A stretch of DNA of 64,000 bases from Euglena gracilis (Eukaryota > Euglenida > Euglenophyceae > Euglenales). The position numbers and the translations under genes are program-made. The stretch is taken from the NCBI GenBank assembly GCA_039621445.1, contig CP154956.1, positions 54,173,143-54,237,142 of the forward strand, written 5' to 3'. Below the pieces are notes generated by a model that searched no databases, was not told the DNA's origin, and worked only from the letters and a program-made list of their open reading frames with translations. Of the stretch, positions 20,433 to 30,436 are shown piece by piece. Position 1 is the stretch's first letter. Every line of letters starts with the position of its first letter.

Positions 20433-21900
20433 TTGCCGTTGCCTTTAAATCCTTAGAGACATCTAACGGCAACCCTTTTCCCAGGCAATACGCTATTACG
20501 TCGCTATTGTACTCCTGGAAAAAATGTTCCACCGGTTCCCAATTCGCCTCCTCAAACCCTTGCCACTTCGTTAAGAAAAACATTTTTCCCTTAACGAACT
20601 TGTGGTTTAGGATTTTATCCACTAACCAGGTATCTGGGGCACCTTCCGCCTCAGGTACCGTCCGCCGGTGGAAAAATAGGGGGATAAGCTTATCAGATGT
20701 GGGGTCCTCCACATACACCTTCAAAGCCTTCCGATGGGACTTCATAATGTGGCCCGGTTTGACTTCAATTAGATAGGAGTGAATTCCCTCCCTTGCGGTA
20801 ACCTTGCAAGGGCCCAACCAACGGGAGTCCAATTTTGTGCCACTATCGGGGGGTCTCAGGTACCACACCAGATTCCCCACCTCCAATGGATCCCAACCGT
20901 CTAAACCACGGTTGGCCTGAGCACATTGTTTGGCATGCAAATTATTCGTTTTGCCAGCCACTACCAAATCAATTTCTCTTTGCCGAGAGAAAAATGATCT
21001 GGCATCTTCACAATCCCTTAACGGTTCATAAGGTAAACCACCCAATGAACGGTGTCGACCGAACAAGTTTTGAAATGGGCTTAGGCCACTCTCCCCCGGC
21101 GTATCATGAATACGGTCTAGTGCTTGGGGGAGGGCTTCAACCCAATTCAACTTGTCCTCAACCTGAATTTTCTTAAGCCGTTCCATTATTTGTTGGCCAG
21201 CCCTCTCCGCCCTACCATTCGCCTGGTGATGGTAGGCCTGGGAGTAGGCTTGCCTAATTCCCATCAAGGCACACATTGTCTGCCACCAACCGGCGACAAA
21301 GTGTGAGCCTAGATCGGAAGTAATAATGGATGGGACACCAAAAGGTCTCCAAGCATGCAACAGCATTTGCTTGGCTGCCTTGGCTCCCGTAAATCCTTTT
21401 GCTAGGTGGGGGATCGCCACTATCCAACCGGAGTGACGATCCACACACACAAGCATGGAGTCGTAAGAATTCCCTTCCCACTCCACGAGAGGCATGCTAA
21501 ACATGTCAAGGGCCACCGAATACATTACGGCTGGGGGTATGGGTGTAGATTCCACTAAACCCTTAAGACTCACCGGCCTTCGGCACGCTTGGCAAGTCCC
21601 ACAAAGGCCCATGACTCCTTTAGCAAAATCTCGAGCGAGTGAGGAATCAGCCCAATCATACCTAAGGGACATGCATTCCCATAGCCTTGGGAATCCCACA
21701 TGCCCTTGGTATGAGTGGTGATCCCGAATGAGTTTTTCTTGGAGAGATTTGGGCACACAAAGCCTCTCCTCGAAAAACATTTTGTCACCAGAAACCTTGA
21801 TATTTTCAGGCCACGGCACCTTTGAATCCTGGGTAGCCTGAAATATTGGTGACCAACCGGGACATTTTAAATATTCCTCCTTCCACGATAAATCCCACAC
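20428..21900 (-). CDS. Chromovirus (Ty3/gypsy) integrase with chromodomain
   Basis: About 490 residues form the C-terminal part of a pol polyprotein. The order is: zinc-binding HHCC (HHSYQGHVG and then C-G-T-C-Q-A-C) at residues 60-107; DDE core with LDMFSMPLVEWEG (Asp 1), IITSDLGSHF (Asp 2) and HHQANGRAERAGQ (Glu) to about residue 235; a C-terminal domain (VGNLVWYLRPPDSG, DSRWLGPCKV); and a chromodomain at about 425-475 (WLVDKILNHKFVKGKMFF, then TKWQGF, ANWEP). Integrase inserts element cDNA, and the chromodomain targets histone marks. The frame has no internal stop or shift. Its first codon here is GTG, and the protein continues upstream in another frame across a G-run. No RT was found upstream, so the element is 5' truncated. 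Confidence 0.85.
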   Translation of the reverse strand: MWDLSWKEEYLKCPGWSPIFQATQDSKVPWPENIKVSGDKMFFEERLCVPKSLQEKLIRDHHSYQGHVGFPRLWECMSLRYDWADSSLARDFAKGVMGLCGTCQACRRPVSLKGLVESTPIPPAVMYSVALDMFSMPLVEWEGNSYDSMLVCVDRHSGWIVAIPHLAKGFTGAKAAKQMLLHAWRPFGVPSIITSDLGSHFVAGWWQTMCALMGIRQAYSQAYHHQANGRAERAGQQIMERLKKIQVEDKLNWVEALPQALDRIHDTPGESGLSPFQNLFGRHRSLGGLPYEPLRDCEDARSFFSRQREIDLVVAGKTNNLHAKQCAQANRGLDGWDPLEVGNLVWYLRPPDSGTKLDSRWLGPCKVTAREGIHSYLIEVKPGHIMKSHRKALKVYVEDPTSDKLIPLFFHRRTVPEAEGAPDTWLVDKILNHKFVKGKMFFLTKWQGFEEANWEPVEHFFQEYNSDVIAYCLGKGLPLDVSKDLKATAT

Positions 21901-22259
21901 AGAACCAGGGGGGATGGGTGAGGAATCGGTTGTAGATGTGGCTTCCCCCCCTCACCACTCAAACCACCTGAAGACAACACAGGTGATTCTCGGTCTGCCC
22001 CAGGTACCTCAGTGGTAGCCGCGGCAGCAGGTTCAGGGGTTGGCATTGTTGGCGAAGCTGGTATAGAAGTGGGTGTCAATGGAAAATGCTCCCCTCTTGG
22101 CTCTTGGACCTCCTCCACAAGACTTGTCTCATTCCCAAACTCGTCAACCCGAGTTGGGAATGAAACATGTTTTTCTTTTTCTCCCTTGGGGGTGGAGGTT
22201 GAACCCAACCCCTGGGGTTTTGTTCCTCCAAGTGGTTCTGACTTCCTACCCCCCGACAA
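21867..22259 (-). pseudogene. Pol linker upstream of integrase, shifted frame
   Basis: This open frame overlaps the integrase start and reads Pro/Ser/Glu-rich sequence (for example FPLTPTSIPASPTMPTPEP), then GGLSGEGGKPHLQP. Beyond the G-run at about 21947-21952 (minus strand) the integrase frame itself is open and reads SPIPPGSVWDLSWKEEYLK, so one base gained or lost in the run explains the frame change. It has no ATG start. The homology with pol ends at about 22,270, where unrelated sequence begins. Confidence 0.5.
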
Positions 22260-22280
22260 AAAGGAAGAATACCCCCCCTG

Positions 22281-22619
22281 GTGATTGATTATCTCCTAAG
22301 TGCTGGGGATATTCTGGGGGGACAGCCCAAAGAAATTTCCCAAAATTCCCAGGATTTTGAGGAATGGGAAATTCCAGACCGCTGTTGTCATTTGGCCAAC
22401 ACCTTGAAGGTTAATCAGGTGTTGCCCATTGAAAACGAGCTGCAACTTTTGATGTCATCACAGACGTATCTCCCTAACGGTGATACCAGGCAGCTCAAAG
22501 TTTTGGTGGACACGCTGCCGTTTGAGGTCGACCGCCGGGCGGCGGAGATTTTCCTTTTAGAAGGCCTTTTCAAGGGCGGTTTAGCTCTAATTTTAAGGCT
22601 TTCTAAAGATTTCCCTTAA
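22281..22619 (+). pseudogene. ORF with faint retropepsin-like motif
   Basis: The 112-residue frame contains LKVLVDTLPFEV after a preceding strand. Gypsy-type proteases show L-K-V-L-V-D-T-G-A-E at this point, and here the G-A-E is absent. It may be a broken protease/gag fragment from another element; the match is only six or seven residues. The frame ends at a TAA near 22619. Confidence 0.2.
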
Positions 22620-22639
22620 AATTCCCTCTCCTAGGGCGC

Positions 22640-23110
22640 CCATGGTTTGGTTGTGCAAGGAGAGAGATTGAGTGATGCTAGGTATTCCCAAATGGTGATT
22701 TTGGGTTTATTTAGCACATTTTAAGCTTTTTATGCATTTTTCTTTTGGTTTTAAGGGAAAATGTTGGATTTGGTGAGAGCGCTTGCAAGCGCTTGGAACA
22801 GAGTTTTAAGAGATTGGCGCCTGAGTTCCTGGAGTTTTTGCAGGGGTTTGCAAAGCTCAATAATGATGGAATTCAGCATAATTTATCAAAATCAAGGGGG
22901 GAAACCTTGATTTTGACTTGGGTTGGTTGATTTTGATGCAATGAGCAAGAATTTGGGATTTTAGAGCGCTCAGGAATCAGCGCACTCAATCCTAAATTTA
23001 ACTGCCCATCAAGGGCATCAAAATCATATTTTCTCTCACAGGGTTTTCCTCTTTTTACCCCTTGGCATTGTCAATTGTTGCAATTACAAACAATTATCAT
23101 TGTGAATTCA
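22640..23110. other. AT-rich spacer with a 16-bp palindrome
   Basis: No gene is recognisable. AGCGCTTGCAAGCGCT near 22782-22797 is a perfect palindrome. The rest is AT-rich with repeated TTTTGATT-type words. Confidence 0.4.
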
Positions 23111-23111
23111 A

Positions 23112-23726
23112 GTGTTGGAATTGCATTTGCAAATGGAAAGTCCAATTGAGAACAATCAATCATTTGAAGAAGGTGAGGTTTGTCTTCCCCCCACCTCATC
23201 TGTGGGAAAAGGGGCAGGGGGGTGGGACTCTTCAACTCAGGCAACCACTGGCCAAATTTCACCCCAAAACACCCTTTTTGGCCCAGAAACTGTGAGAAAT
23301 GACACCCAGGGGGGGGTGTTGGCTCTCACTTGTTCAACTGAGCAGGGAGGGGTTGAAACCCCAAAGTCACCCCCCTTGGAGATCCCAGTGGCACCCCCCT
23401 CAGGGGTCGGGGAGGGTCCACTGGGAAGTTTCTCCTTGGAAATGATGGCCCAGTTTCGGCCACAGGGGGGTGCAGAATGGGAAAAAATTTCCGACACAAG
23501 TCGGCTCGAGGAGCCAAAAAACGATCCTACGCCGGAAACTGGCCCAGGGCGGGGGTTTCCGCTTCACCCCAGCGCTGCCGTGGGACATGGCAGCACGGGT
23601 GTGAAACATGGTAAGCAGAGGTTTTTTTCCTTCAGCCCTCAGTCGGAAATTTTGGGTTGGAAATCCCTGCTCAGAATGTTTTCTTTGATTATCAGCCTTT
23701 GGCCCAATCTCAGATGGCAAATCTGA
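23112..23726 (+). CDS. ORF overlapping the inverted-repeat block, unknown
   Basis: The 204-residue frame is Gly/Pro/Glu/Thr-rich. Its central part (SLEMMAQFRPQGGAEWEKIS onward) is encoded by the inverted repeat shared with 19388-19606. It precedes the gag-like ORF at 23915 in a different frame and could be an upstream exon or leader of the same element. The first codon is not ATG. No known domain was recognised. Confidence 0.3.
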   Translation: MLELHLQMESPIENNQSFEEGEVCLPPTSSVGKGAGGWDSSTQATTGQISPQNTLFGPETVRNDTQGGVLALTCSTEQGGVETPKSPPLEIPVAPPSGVGEGPLGSFSLEMMAQFRPQGGAEWEKISDTSRLEEPKNDPTPETGPGRGFPLHPSAAVGHGSTGVKHGKQRFFSFSPQSEILGWKSLLRMFSLIISLWPNLRWQI

Positions 23727-23914
23727 CGATTCGAGTTTCGGGGCACAGGGAGTTGGGACCCGAAACCAGTTTGGCTGAACTCTGAACCCCCACAAATATG
23801 GGGCAGATGTTGGAATTTCAGGGTGGGGATGGCCAAGTTGTCATTTCCAACCAACCGTGTTTTCCAGAGCCTTTTTCAGGGGTTTTGCCTTTGCAAAAAA
23901 TGGGGTAAGGTTTT

Positions 23915-25900
23915 GTGCTGCCTGAGTTGCAACCTCTCCCAGACTTTTCATGGGTGCAAAATTTAGGGAATCTTCCATCATTACCCGCTTTTGCATTGCC
24001 TTTGCCTCCAGCTCAACCAGTTTCTTCAACACCAGCCCAAGAGCCGGTGGCATTTTTGCAGTTTTCCCAACCATCCCAGGTAGATGGGCTGGCGAAGGAA
24101 ACGGGAAGTGCCTCGGCAGGGCAGGGGGGTGATAACACCAGCCCAGTGTTCTTTGAAAAGCAAGCACAGGGCCATGTGCTGGGCTTAAACAATAATAATA
24201 ACTGGGACAGCAACGAGCGGTTCAGAGCAGAAGTGGAGCAGGCAGAGGAAAACCCGAAGGACCACGCCAGCTCTACTTCTACTCGGCGACCCCGAACACC
24301 AGCTTCATCACCAGGTAGTGATGAAGTTCAGCAAAAACGGCTGCACCGTGAGGTTGATCACGGTCAGCCAGCAGCTGCTGCAGCCCCCCAGCCTCCTCAT
24401 ATTTTCATCGAGGGGGGTGAAGAGGAGGTCCAACCCCCAGTCTATGAAAGTTCTGAAGCCACCCCCAGGGGGGGTTCACAAAATCAGGGATTTGAAGACC
24501 CCTGGGGGCAATTTTTACAAAGTAACAGATACCTCCAGTGCACTGTGCAGCACCTGACTTTTCGGGTTTTGGCTTTGGAAAAAGCCAACGAAGAGTGGGT
24601 TCTGCAGCAGCAGCAGCAACAACCCCCCGCAGTCGACATCCACCTGGTGGAGCACATGGCTGCACGAATCGAAGAAACGGCCAGGGCTGACTGCCTGCAT
24701 ATTTTTGAACTTTTTGAGAAAAAACGTCAGGCCCAGGTGCAAATTTCTGTGCAAAAAATTTACGCACAGGCACTTGAACTTTTTGTCGGGCAGGAAAACA
24801 AATTTGAAGAAAAACTGGCCCAGCAGTTTTCTTCGAGCCGTGATCAGTTTTTGGCCCTGAGGCAGAAATTTTTACGAATTTTGGACAGCCTGCCACAGGA
24901 AATTTTTAAGCAGGTGCAAAAACAGGTGGCTGCCTTACCAATTAAGGATCTCGTGCTTGAAAATTTTCAGCGGTTTGCTGAGAATTTTAAAGCCGCCCAG
25001 CCAGCTCAGGGGGGGGAGGCAGAAACTCTCCAGGAGCTGGCCGTTGTCGCTGCCAAAATCATTGAAGTTCAGGCTGACCTGGTATAGCTGCGTAGTACGG
25101 TACAGGGCCAGGCTCAGCAGCTCCAGCAGTTCGCTGATTATGTTCGCCAGCTGGGTGAACAAAATTCAGCGATGAATACAGCCCTCCATGGTTTTGGTGG
25201 GTGTATTCAGAAACTGCACCAGAATATTTCAGATGAAGTGGGGAAACGACACTCAGAAATGCAAAAACTGTGGACGGATTGTCAGCAGAATTTTCAGAGT
25301 GTTTATCAGCAGATTTTTTCCCAGGAGAAAAAATTTGGTGGGCTGGTGGAGGAATTAAGGCAGGGACTTGCAAAAGTTGGGGGGAACACTTTCGAGTTGC
25401 AGAAAGTGTTGCAGGATTTACAAAAAAATGGACCCGTACACCCAACTGCAGAACCGACAGGAGTTTTGCAGAAAATTTCTGACATGTGGTGGCTGCGGCA
25501 GGGCAGCCAGCAGCCCCTACACCCAGTGGAGCTGCCACAGCCTGGGCAGCAGCTGGCCCAGCAGCCCGACGTCCAGCTGGCCCAGCAGCCTGGCCAGCCA
25601 GCCGGCCAGCCGCAGCCTGCTCACGGGCTGCCAATGGGGCTGGTCCTGCTGTCGGCTGGACAGCAGCAGCCCCCGGGGCAGCCTTCCAGCCCTCTGGCCA
25701 GCACGGTGCCCAGTGCTGACCCAGCTTTTTCAGATCTGAATGTTTTGCATGATAAATCTGCAGGTTCAAACATTTGCCCACCCTTAGTTATTGAGGGGGG
25801 ATTTGTTTTGGAGGGCATGCAAGACACAGCAGTGGTTTCTTCTGTGTCACCGATGTTACCGATGTGTTACCGATGTGGCTCGGTAAACTGTGTTTCAGCC
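23915..25900 (+). pseudogene. Coiled-coil gag-like ORF with in-frame TAG
   Basis: About 390 residues are followed by a TAG (25085-25087) and then about 270 more residues in the same frame. The first part is Pro/Ser/Glu-rich. The centre (residues 200-390) and the part after the stop are Gln/Leu/Glu/Lys-rich coiled coil, for example HIFELFEKKRQAQVQISVQK and QLQQFADYVRQLGEQNSAMN. A Gln/Pro/Ala repeat (QLAQQPDVQLAQQPGQ) follows. Near 25,880 the frame runs straight into RNase H of a different element. Lack of known domains, coiled coil and low complexity suggest a retroelement gag, but a host gene fragment cannot be excluded. Confidence 0.45.
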
Positions 25901-25959
25901 CTCCACAGGACTGAAACCGCGACATTTTCGCGAACCGCATTTGGAAGGCGTTCAATGTT

Positions 25960-26405
25960 GGACAATGTTGTACTTGACATTGCAGACACATACAAACCAT
26001 ACGTACTGGAGGTCGACAGCAGTGACTATGCTGTCGGCGGTGTGTTGAGTCAACATAACTCGTCCAATGAATTGCGCCCTGTAGCATTCTTCAGCAGAAA
26101 GTTACAAGGTGAAGACGGAAAAGGACAAGTCAAATGGAGCATACGAGAAAAGGAGACGTATGCCATTGTCCTTATCCTACAAAAATTGGGTCGCCAAGTT
26201 GGGTCGCCAGTTCACTCGTACAAATACTAGTGTGGACAGACCATGAGTCTCTCCAACACTGGTACACCGAAGACTTGAACAAAGCCATGTCCTCAGTTAG
26301 CCGAAGATGCCGTTGGCAAGAATTTTTGAGTCAATTCAACCTGGTGGTAGTTTACACACCAGGTCATACTCAAAAAGTCGCTGACCCACTCTCCCGTGCA
26401 CCCTG
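25960..26405 (+). pseudogene. Gypsy RNase H
   Basis: One frame reads YVLEVDSSDYAVGGVLSQHN, then ELRPVAFFSRKLQGEDGK and IREKETYAIVLILQKL. A second continues with LVWTDHESLQHWYTED, RCRWQEFLSQFNLVVVYTPG and HTQKVADPLSR. The catalytic Asp and Glu (V-D-S-S-D, E-K-E-T) and the terminal A-D-P-L-S-R are typical of Ty3/gypsy RNase H. A shift near 26,200 changes frame. Confidence 0.75.
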
Positions 26406-26619
26406 GCATTATCCTGGGAATCCTGACGAGGGTGACGCCACGTTCCATGGAAGTCGCGAAGCCGACGAATTTGCAAGGCGCGCAGACGCCGCTGACAACT
26501 TACTTGACAACTTTCCTGTTTCACGGATTCGGCGGCGGATGCCGATAGCCCCCGTACGGGGAAAACGACAACGCGGCAGAATGCCGGGCCCCCGCCCAGT
26601 TACGCGATCAGAATCTCCA

Positions 26620-27680
26620 TCCCCTCTCTTTTTTCGTGAATGGGATTATTCCAAGGATGATGTTTACAATGATTTCGTACAAAGATTGCGTAATGGTGAA
26701 TTGGTTAAGAATTATACATTATCACCTTTACGTTTGATTTTTCGGAATGATACTGGTTACAAGTATTGCATACCCTGTGACTTGGTTGATGATGCACTTT
26801 TATGTTATCACAACCAAGGTCACCCTGGGGCCCCCAAACTTCTTTCTTTGGTAGGTCGCAGGTACTGTACAACCCTGACCGAAAAAGATTTGTACAAGCG
26901 CTGTTTACAAATTTCACAACGGTGCCAAATTTATCAAGCTGTAAAACCGCGCAGAGGTACCCACCCCTCCTGGTACGATGGACTTCTTCCCCGTACCAAA
27001 TGACATTTTTACCTCCCTCTGCATGGATTTCTCGGAGTTAGGACCTTGCAAAGGAACAGATGACAGAATTTACGATTACGTTCTTGTTGTCGTCTGTCGG
27101 CTGAGTGGGTACATCGTAGCCATTCCATGAGAGAAAGCAGGGTTGACAGCACAAGTTTGGCACAAATGTTTTTAGAAAGATGCATATGCCTCGTGGGTTT
27201 ACCGAATGAAATCGTGAGTGATCAAGACCATTTTATTTCTTCTCGATTTTTTACAACTCTTTGCGGTATACTCGGAATTGAGCAGCATTTTTCTGTTACT
27301 TACCGTCCAAAAGGAAATGGTCGCGCTGAAGCGGCAGTGAAAGCTGTAGTCAACATGCTCCGACTTTCACTGGCCGAGTCGCACAATGCCTGGCTACAAG
27401 TATTACCCTGGTGTTTATTTTATATCAACACTTTACTGGGGCTGATATTACAATACTCACCGTACAAAATAGTCTTCGGACGAGACCCCCCAGCCATGGG
27501 CGACATCCCGTCAGAACGACCCGCTCGTTCTAGCGTGAGTTGCGAAACATGGTTCTCTGAAGTGCAATCACTGCGCACGGATGTGCAAAAGCGCGTAGTC
27601 GCTATACACTTACAAAAACAACGACAATTTTTACACGATTATAAATCACCGATATACAACCCAGGTGACCGCGTGTAGGT
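26620..27680 (+). pseudogene. Gypsy integrase zinc and DDE core
   Basis: The zinc-binding part is ALLCYHNQGHPGAPKLL followed by KRCLQISQRCQIYQAVK; the usual C-x-x-C has become C-x6-C. After a shift at about 27,000 the core reads TSLCMDFSELGPCKG (Asp 1) and then, past a TGA at 27128, EIVSDQDHFISSRFFTTLCG (Asp 2) and YRPKGNGRAEAAVKAV (Glu). It ends at a TAG (27676-27678) where family members have a conserved Trp (G-D-x-V-W-V-R). It follows RNase H directly. Confidence 0.7.
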
Positions 27681-28085
27681 TCGGAACAGTAGAACCCGCA
27701 TGCAATCCACGACGTTGGACCCCCTCTGGATCGGACTGTGCGAGATCCTCGATCGGTTGGGTACAAGTGGGCGCTACAAGTCGCTTTACCCAACGGTGTC
27801 GAGGATGTGCACATGGATGATTTCAAACCATACCTGACTCCACCAAACGGAAAAGCAATAAACTGCCTCTACTTCAAAACTACGGTCAAAACTGCCTGAA
27901 ACAGATGATTTTGTCGTTGACAAAATCCTCGACCACAAAGTAGACAGGGGTATACTACTGGAAGGTGAGGTAAAAAGGGTATGGTCCCGAAGAGGACACC
28001 TGGGAACCTGCAACTAGTTTTGTTGGTTATATCCAACAAGACTGGAAACTATGGAACAAACGAAACAACATTGACATTTCTGTAA
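27681..28085 (+). pseudogene. Integrase C-terminus and chromodomain, broken
   Basis: Frames give TTLDPLWIGLCEILDRLG, then VALPNGVEDVHMDDFKPY, FVVDKILDHKVDRG and YGPEEDTWEPATSFVGYI. The last two are the two halves of a chromodomain in different frames. Between them, the codons expected to encode the chromodomain W-K read TAA AAA in the relevant frame. The tail ends at a TAA at about 28,096. The chromodomain would direct integration to heterochromatin. Confidence 0.65.
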
Positions 28086-28206
28086 ATACTTTCTAAGGGA
28101 TAATGTACAAAGATGTCCAAGATTTGTCCATAGCATGGACTTTCGACAAAATGTATAAGGGGCGGATGCCAAACCATTTTGTCCCTAGCGAAGGAATTTT
28201 CGCTAA

Positions 28207-28220
28207 AGGACTACGGTCCT
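28207..28220 (+). other. UNCG-type hairpin AGGAC-TACG-GTCCT
   Basis: Five-base arms flank a TACG loop closed by C-G, the sequence of a stable UNCG tetraloop in RNA. A second hairpin, AGCGAA(6)TTCGCT, lies just upstream at about 28187-28204. Similar hairpins occur in the non-coding parts up to 34.85 kb. Confidence 0.5.
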
Positions 28221-28261
28221 GAGCCATACATTTTTACACTTGGAGCTACAATTGTGACTTT

Positions 28262-28690
28262 ACACTTGCTGCAAACATACAAATATTTTGTGTGTGTCCA
28301 CATTTGGTCGCATGCGTACAATGTTACCGTACAATGCCTTATTTCTCTGTTTCCCCACAGGTCAGTACTTGCTCTTATTTGATTTCTCTCAAGTTGGATG
28401 CTGCAGGAAGGGGACCTGGTCCCCCATCCTCCCAACCGTATGTTCCCCCTGGACAACCTCCTACAGGAGAACCCCCTCACCCACAACCTCCTTCGGGAGG
28501 ACGAGGACTTGCGCTCCCTCGTGGAGGGCAAGTCCCCGTTCGGCATGTACAAGCTGCTTCGGCAGCAAGGCCCGTAGTGGCAGCCCCTCAGGTACAAGCT
28601 GCTCCGGCAGCAAGGCCCGTAGTGGCAAATCCCCCTGTGACTCAACATGCGGTTCCGCGTGGTGCTCCAGAACAAACTACACTTGGTGGC
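28262..28690 (+). pseudogene. Leader part of the unknown long frame
   Basis: This part is in the same reading frame as the next three features and ends at TGA 28691-28693. It has a Pro/Gly/Ala/Gln-rich second half with an internal duplication (AASAARPVVAAPQ, then AAPAARPVVANPP). A strong acceptor-like TTTCTCTGTTTCCCCACAG at 28342-28360 suggests that the true exon could begin at 28361. No domain was recognised. Confidence 0.35.
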
Positions 28691-28693
28691 TGA

Positions 28694-30436
28694 CAATCTC
28701 AAACAATGATTCCACAACAAACGGAATCTGCCTATGAACAATTTGCGGTGCTGCAACCGCGGCCCCCAAGGAGATACGATACGGCTAGTAGCAGTAGCCA
28801 ACGCGCTGCTTTTGCGGCGGTGGAACAACAGTACGTCGAATATGAACAACGACAATTGGCTGAACAACTTCGTAGTCATTGTTACTCCGAACAACCTCCA
28901 CAACGGCAGTATGCCGCACAACCACCACAAGGGCAGCATGCCACACAACCAGATTACCAAAGGCAGTATGCCGCTCATGTGATGCCTCGGTTCCCCAAGT
29001 ACATGGGTGAACTGACAACGGCCTCAACAGATACAATTCGAAACGCTCTGCGCATGAGCGCAGAGGACAGACCGGGTCCCTTCATCCGTGTGATGTGGGA
29101 CTCATATTGCCGACAATTGCTTGCAATCGTCAACAAACCTACCGCCACCTGGGACATGTGGTCCCAGAGTACGATAGCGGGTAGAATTTTTTTCCAACCC
29201 GGAGAATCCGCATTTGCAGACAATGTAACCCTCAGGGACCTGGGTGTCCTGGTCCCGCCTGTGCTCCGCGGAGTGCACCCAGTGGGTGCTTACGCGGAAC
29301 ACATGCGCCGCTATACTCCTGAACTCACAGAAGGTGAGATGGGTGATGTCCAACTGCAAGAACCAATATACTTACCTCCCTCACGTATGCTGCCTGTCCG
29401 GAACTGGGAGGCTGGTGTACAATCACCATACGTCACTGAGGCCGAAGAGCCATACGACGAACAATACACAGACGAGACGGCCGAAGAGCCTTATGACGAG
29501 TATACAACGGCAGAACCTGAGCCGGAGTATACCATGGAAACTGACGAACCACCACAACCCGTACAACCCCAACCACCGCAATCTGTACAATCTCAACCAC
29601 AACCACCGACAACCCCTGCCGTACCGCTGCCGGAACCGACAACGATATTGGTTGTCGGAGAAAACCCCCTGCGTCCCGTAGAGGACAACATTCACTATGA
29701 ACAAGTCCCACAATCTTGGGATTTCGCGTATGCAACCAAAGGCGAACAATATCTTCCCCTCGACAAAATTTACGAACTTGGATCCCATTTGGGAGCCATC
29801 AACGTAAAAGGTGTGATAATGGATGGAATTGGACCCGACTCCAAAATTTTGGGTATACCAACTTGGGCACTACCCGAAGTTTTGCGTGTAAATGCACCAC
29901 AACATCCACCCGGTCCAATGGAGCAAGTTGCTTCGGCGTTGTATCCTGTGCCGCCAGTAGCTCAACCTACTCCGGCACCACAAACAACACCGGTACAAGC
30001 GGTTTCGACTGCACAATCCACCTCCACACAACCTGCCGCAGCTGCAGCAGGCTCAAACCAACCTGTACCTATACAAAGCACAGGAATCCCTGCTCAAGCC
30101 GCGCAGTCGGCACGTGCAAAAGCACCTGCACAATCTACAATACCTGTACGTAAACCTGCTATTACGACTGCTCCACCACGTACACCTTCACAACCAGCTT
30201 CGGCTGGACAGGCACAACCACCTGTTGAACCGGGACAACCGTTCTCGGGTCAACCTATGTTTGAGTCACCAGCACAACGCGCCACCTACAAGGAAGCTCT
30301 ACAACATTTGACGGCCCCAGCAAAAACATACAACGTTGACGCGCGCAAAAGCCCGCGTGGACCGGGGTTTGCAACACCACCACAAACACGTCCAACGCCA
30401 GACACACAACGTCGTCGTTTGGACGACGCCCCATAA
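28694..30436 (+). CDS. Unknown large protein, part 1
   Basis: Starting at ATG 28706, the frame runs 576 residues to TAA 30434-30436. The first 100 residues are Gln/Arg-rich (EQRQLAEQLRSHCYSEQPPQ). Residues 95-230 look globular (MPRFPKYMGELTTASTDTIR, AGRIFFQPGESAFADNVTLR, LRDLGVLVPPVLRGVHPVGA). Then come acidic EEPYDE repeats, a Pro/Gln-rich linker, a second compact part at about 320-410 (YLPLDKIYELGSHLGAINVK) and a Pro/Ala/Thr-rich tail. No known family is recognised. The same frame continues past the stop into the next feature. It may be a structural or gag-like polyprotein. Confidence 0.5.
   Translation, partial: QSQTMIPQQTESAYEQFAVLQPRPPRRYDTASSSSQRAAFAAVEQQYVEYEQRQLAEQLRSHCYSEQPPQRQYAAQPPQGQHATQPDYQRQYAAHVMPRFPKYMGELTTASTDTIRNALRMSAEDRPGPFIRVMWDSYCRQLLAIVNKPTATWDMWSQSTIAGRIFFQPGESAFADNVTLRDLGVLVPPVLRGVHPVGAYAEHMRRYTPELTEGEMGDVQLQEPIYLPPSRMLPVRNWEAGVQSPYVTEAEEPYDEQYTDETAEEPYDEYTTAEPEPEYTMETDEPPQPVQPQPPQSVQSQPQPPTTPAVPLPEPTTILVVGENPLRPVEDNIHYEQVPQSWDFAYATKGEQYLPLDKIYELGSHLGAINVKGVIMDGIGPDSKILGIPTWALPEVLRVNAPQHPPGPMEQVASALYPVPPVAQPTPAPQTTPVQAVSTAQSTSTQPAAAAAGSNQPVPIQSTGIPAQAAQSARAKAPAQSTIPVRKPAITTAPPRTPSQPASAGQAQPPVEPGQPFSGQPMFESPAQRATYKEALQHLTAPAKTYNVDARKSPRGPGFATPPQTRPTPDTQRRRLDDAP

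Larger units (their letters stand above)
25920..28085 (+). mobile_element. Decayed chromovirus pol 3' end
   Basis: Successive plus-strand pieces give gypsy-type RNase H, integrase zinc domain, integrase core, C-terminal domain and chromodomain. RT, protease and gag are absent. The 5' junction at about 25,900 is with the coiled-coil ORF. Two conserved Trp positions are now stops and at least three frameshifts are present, so the copy is old. It is a different family from the 20.4 kb integrase. Confidence 0.7.
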
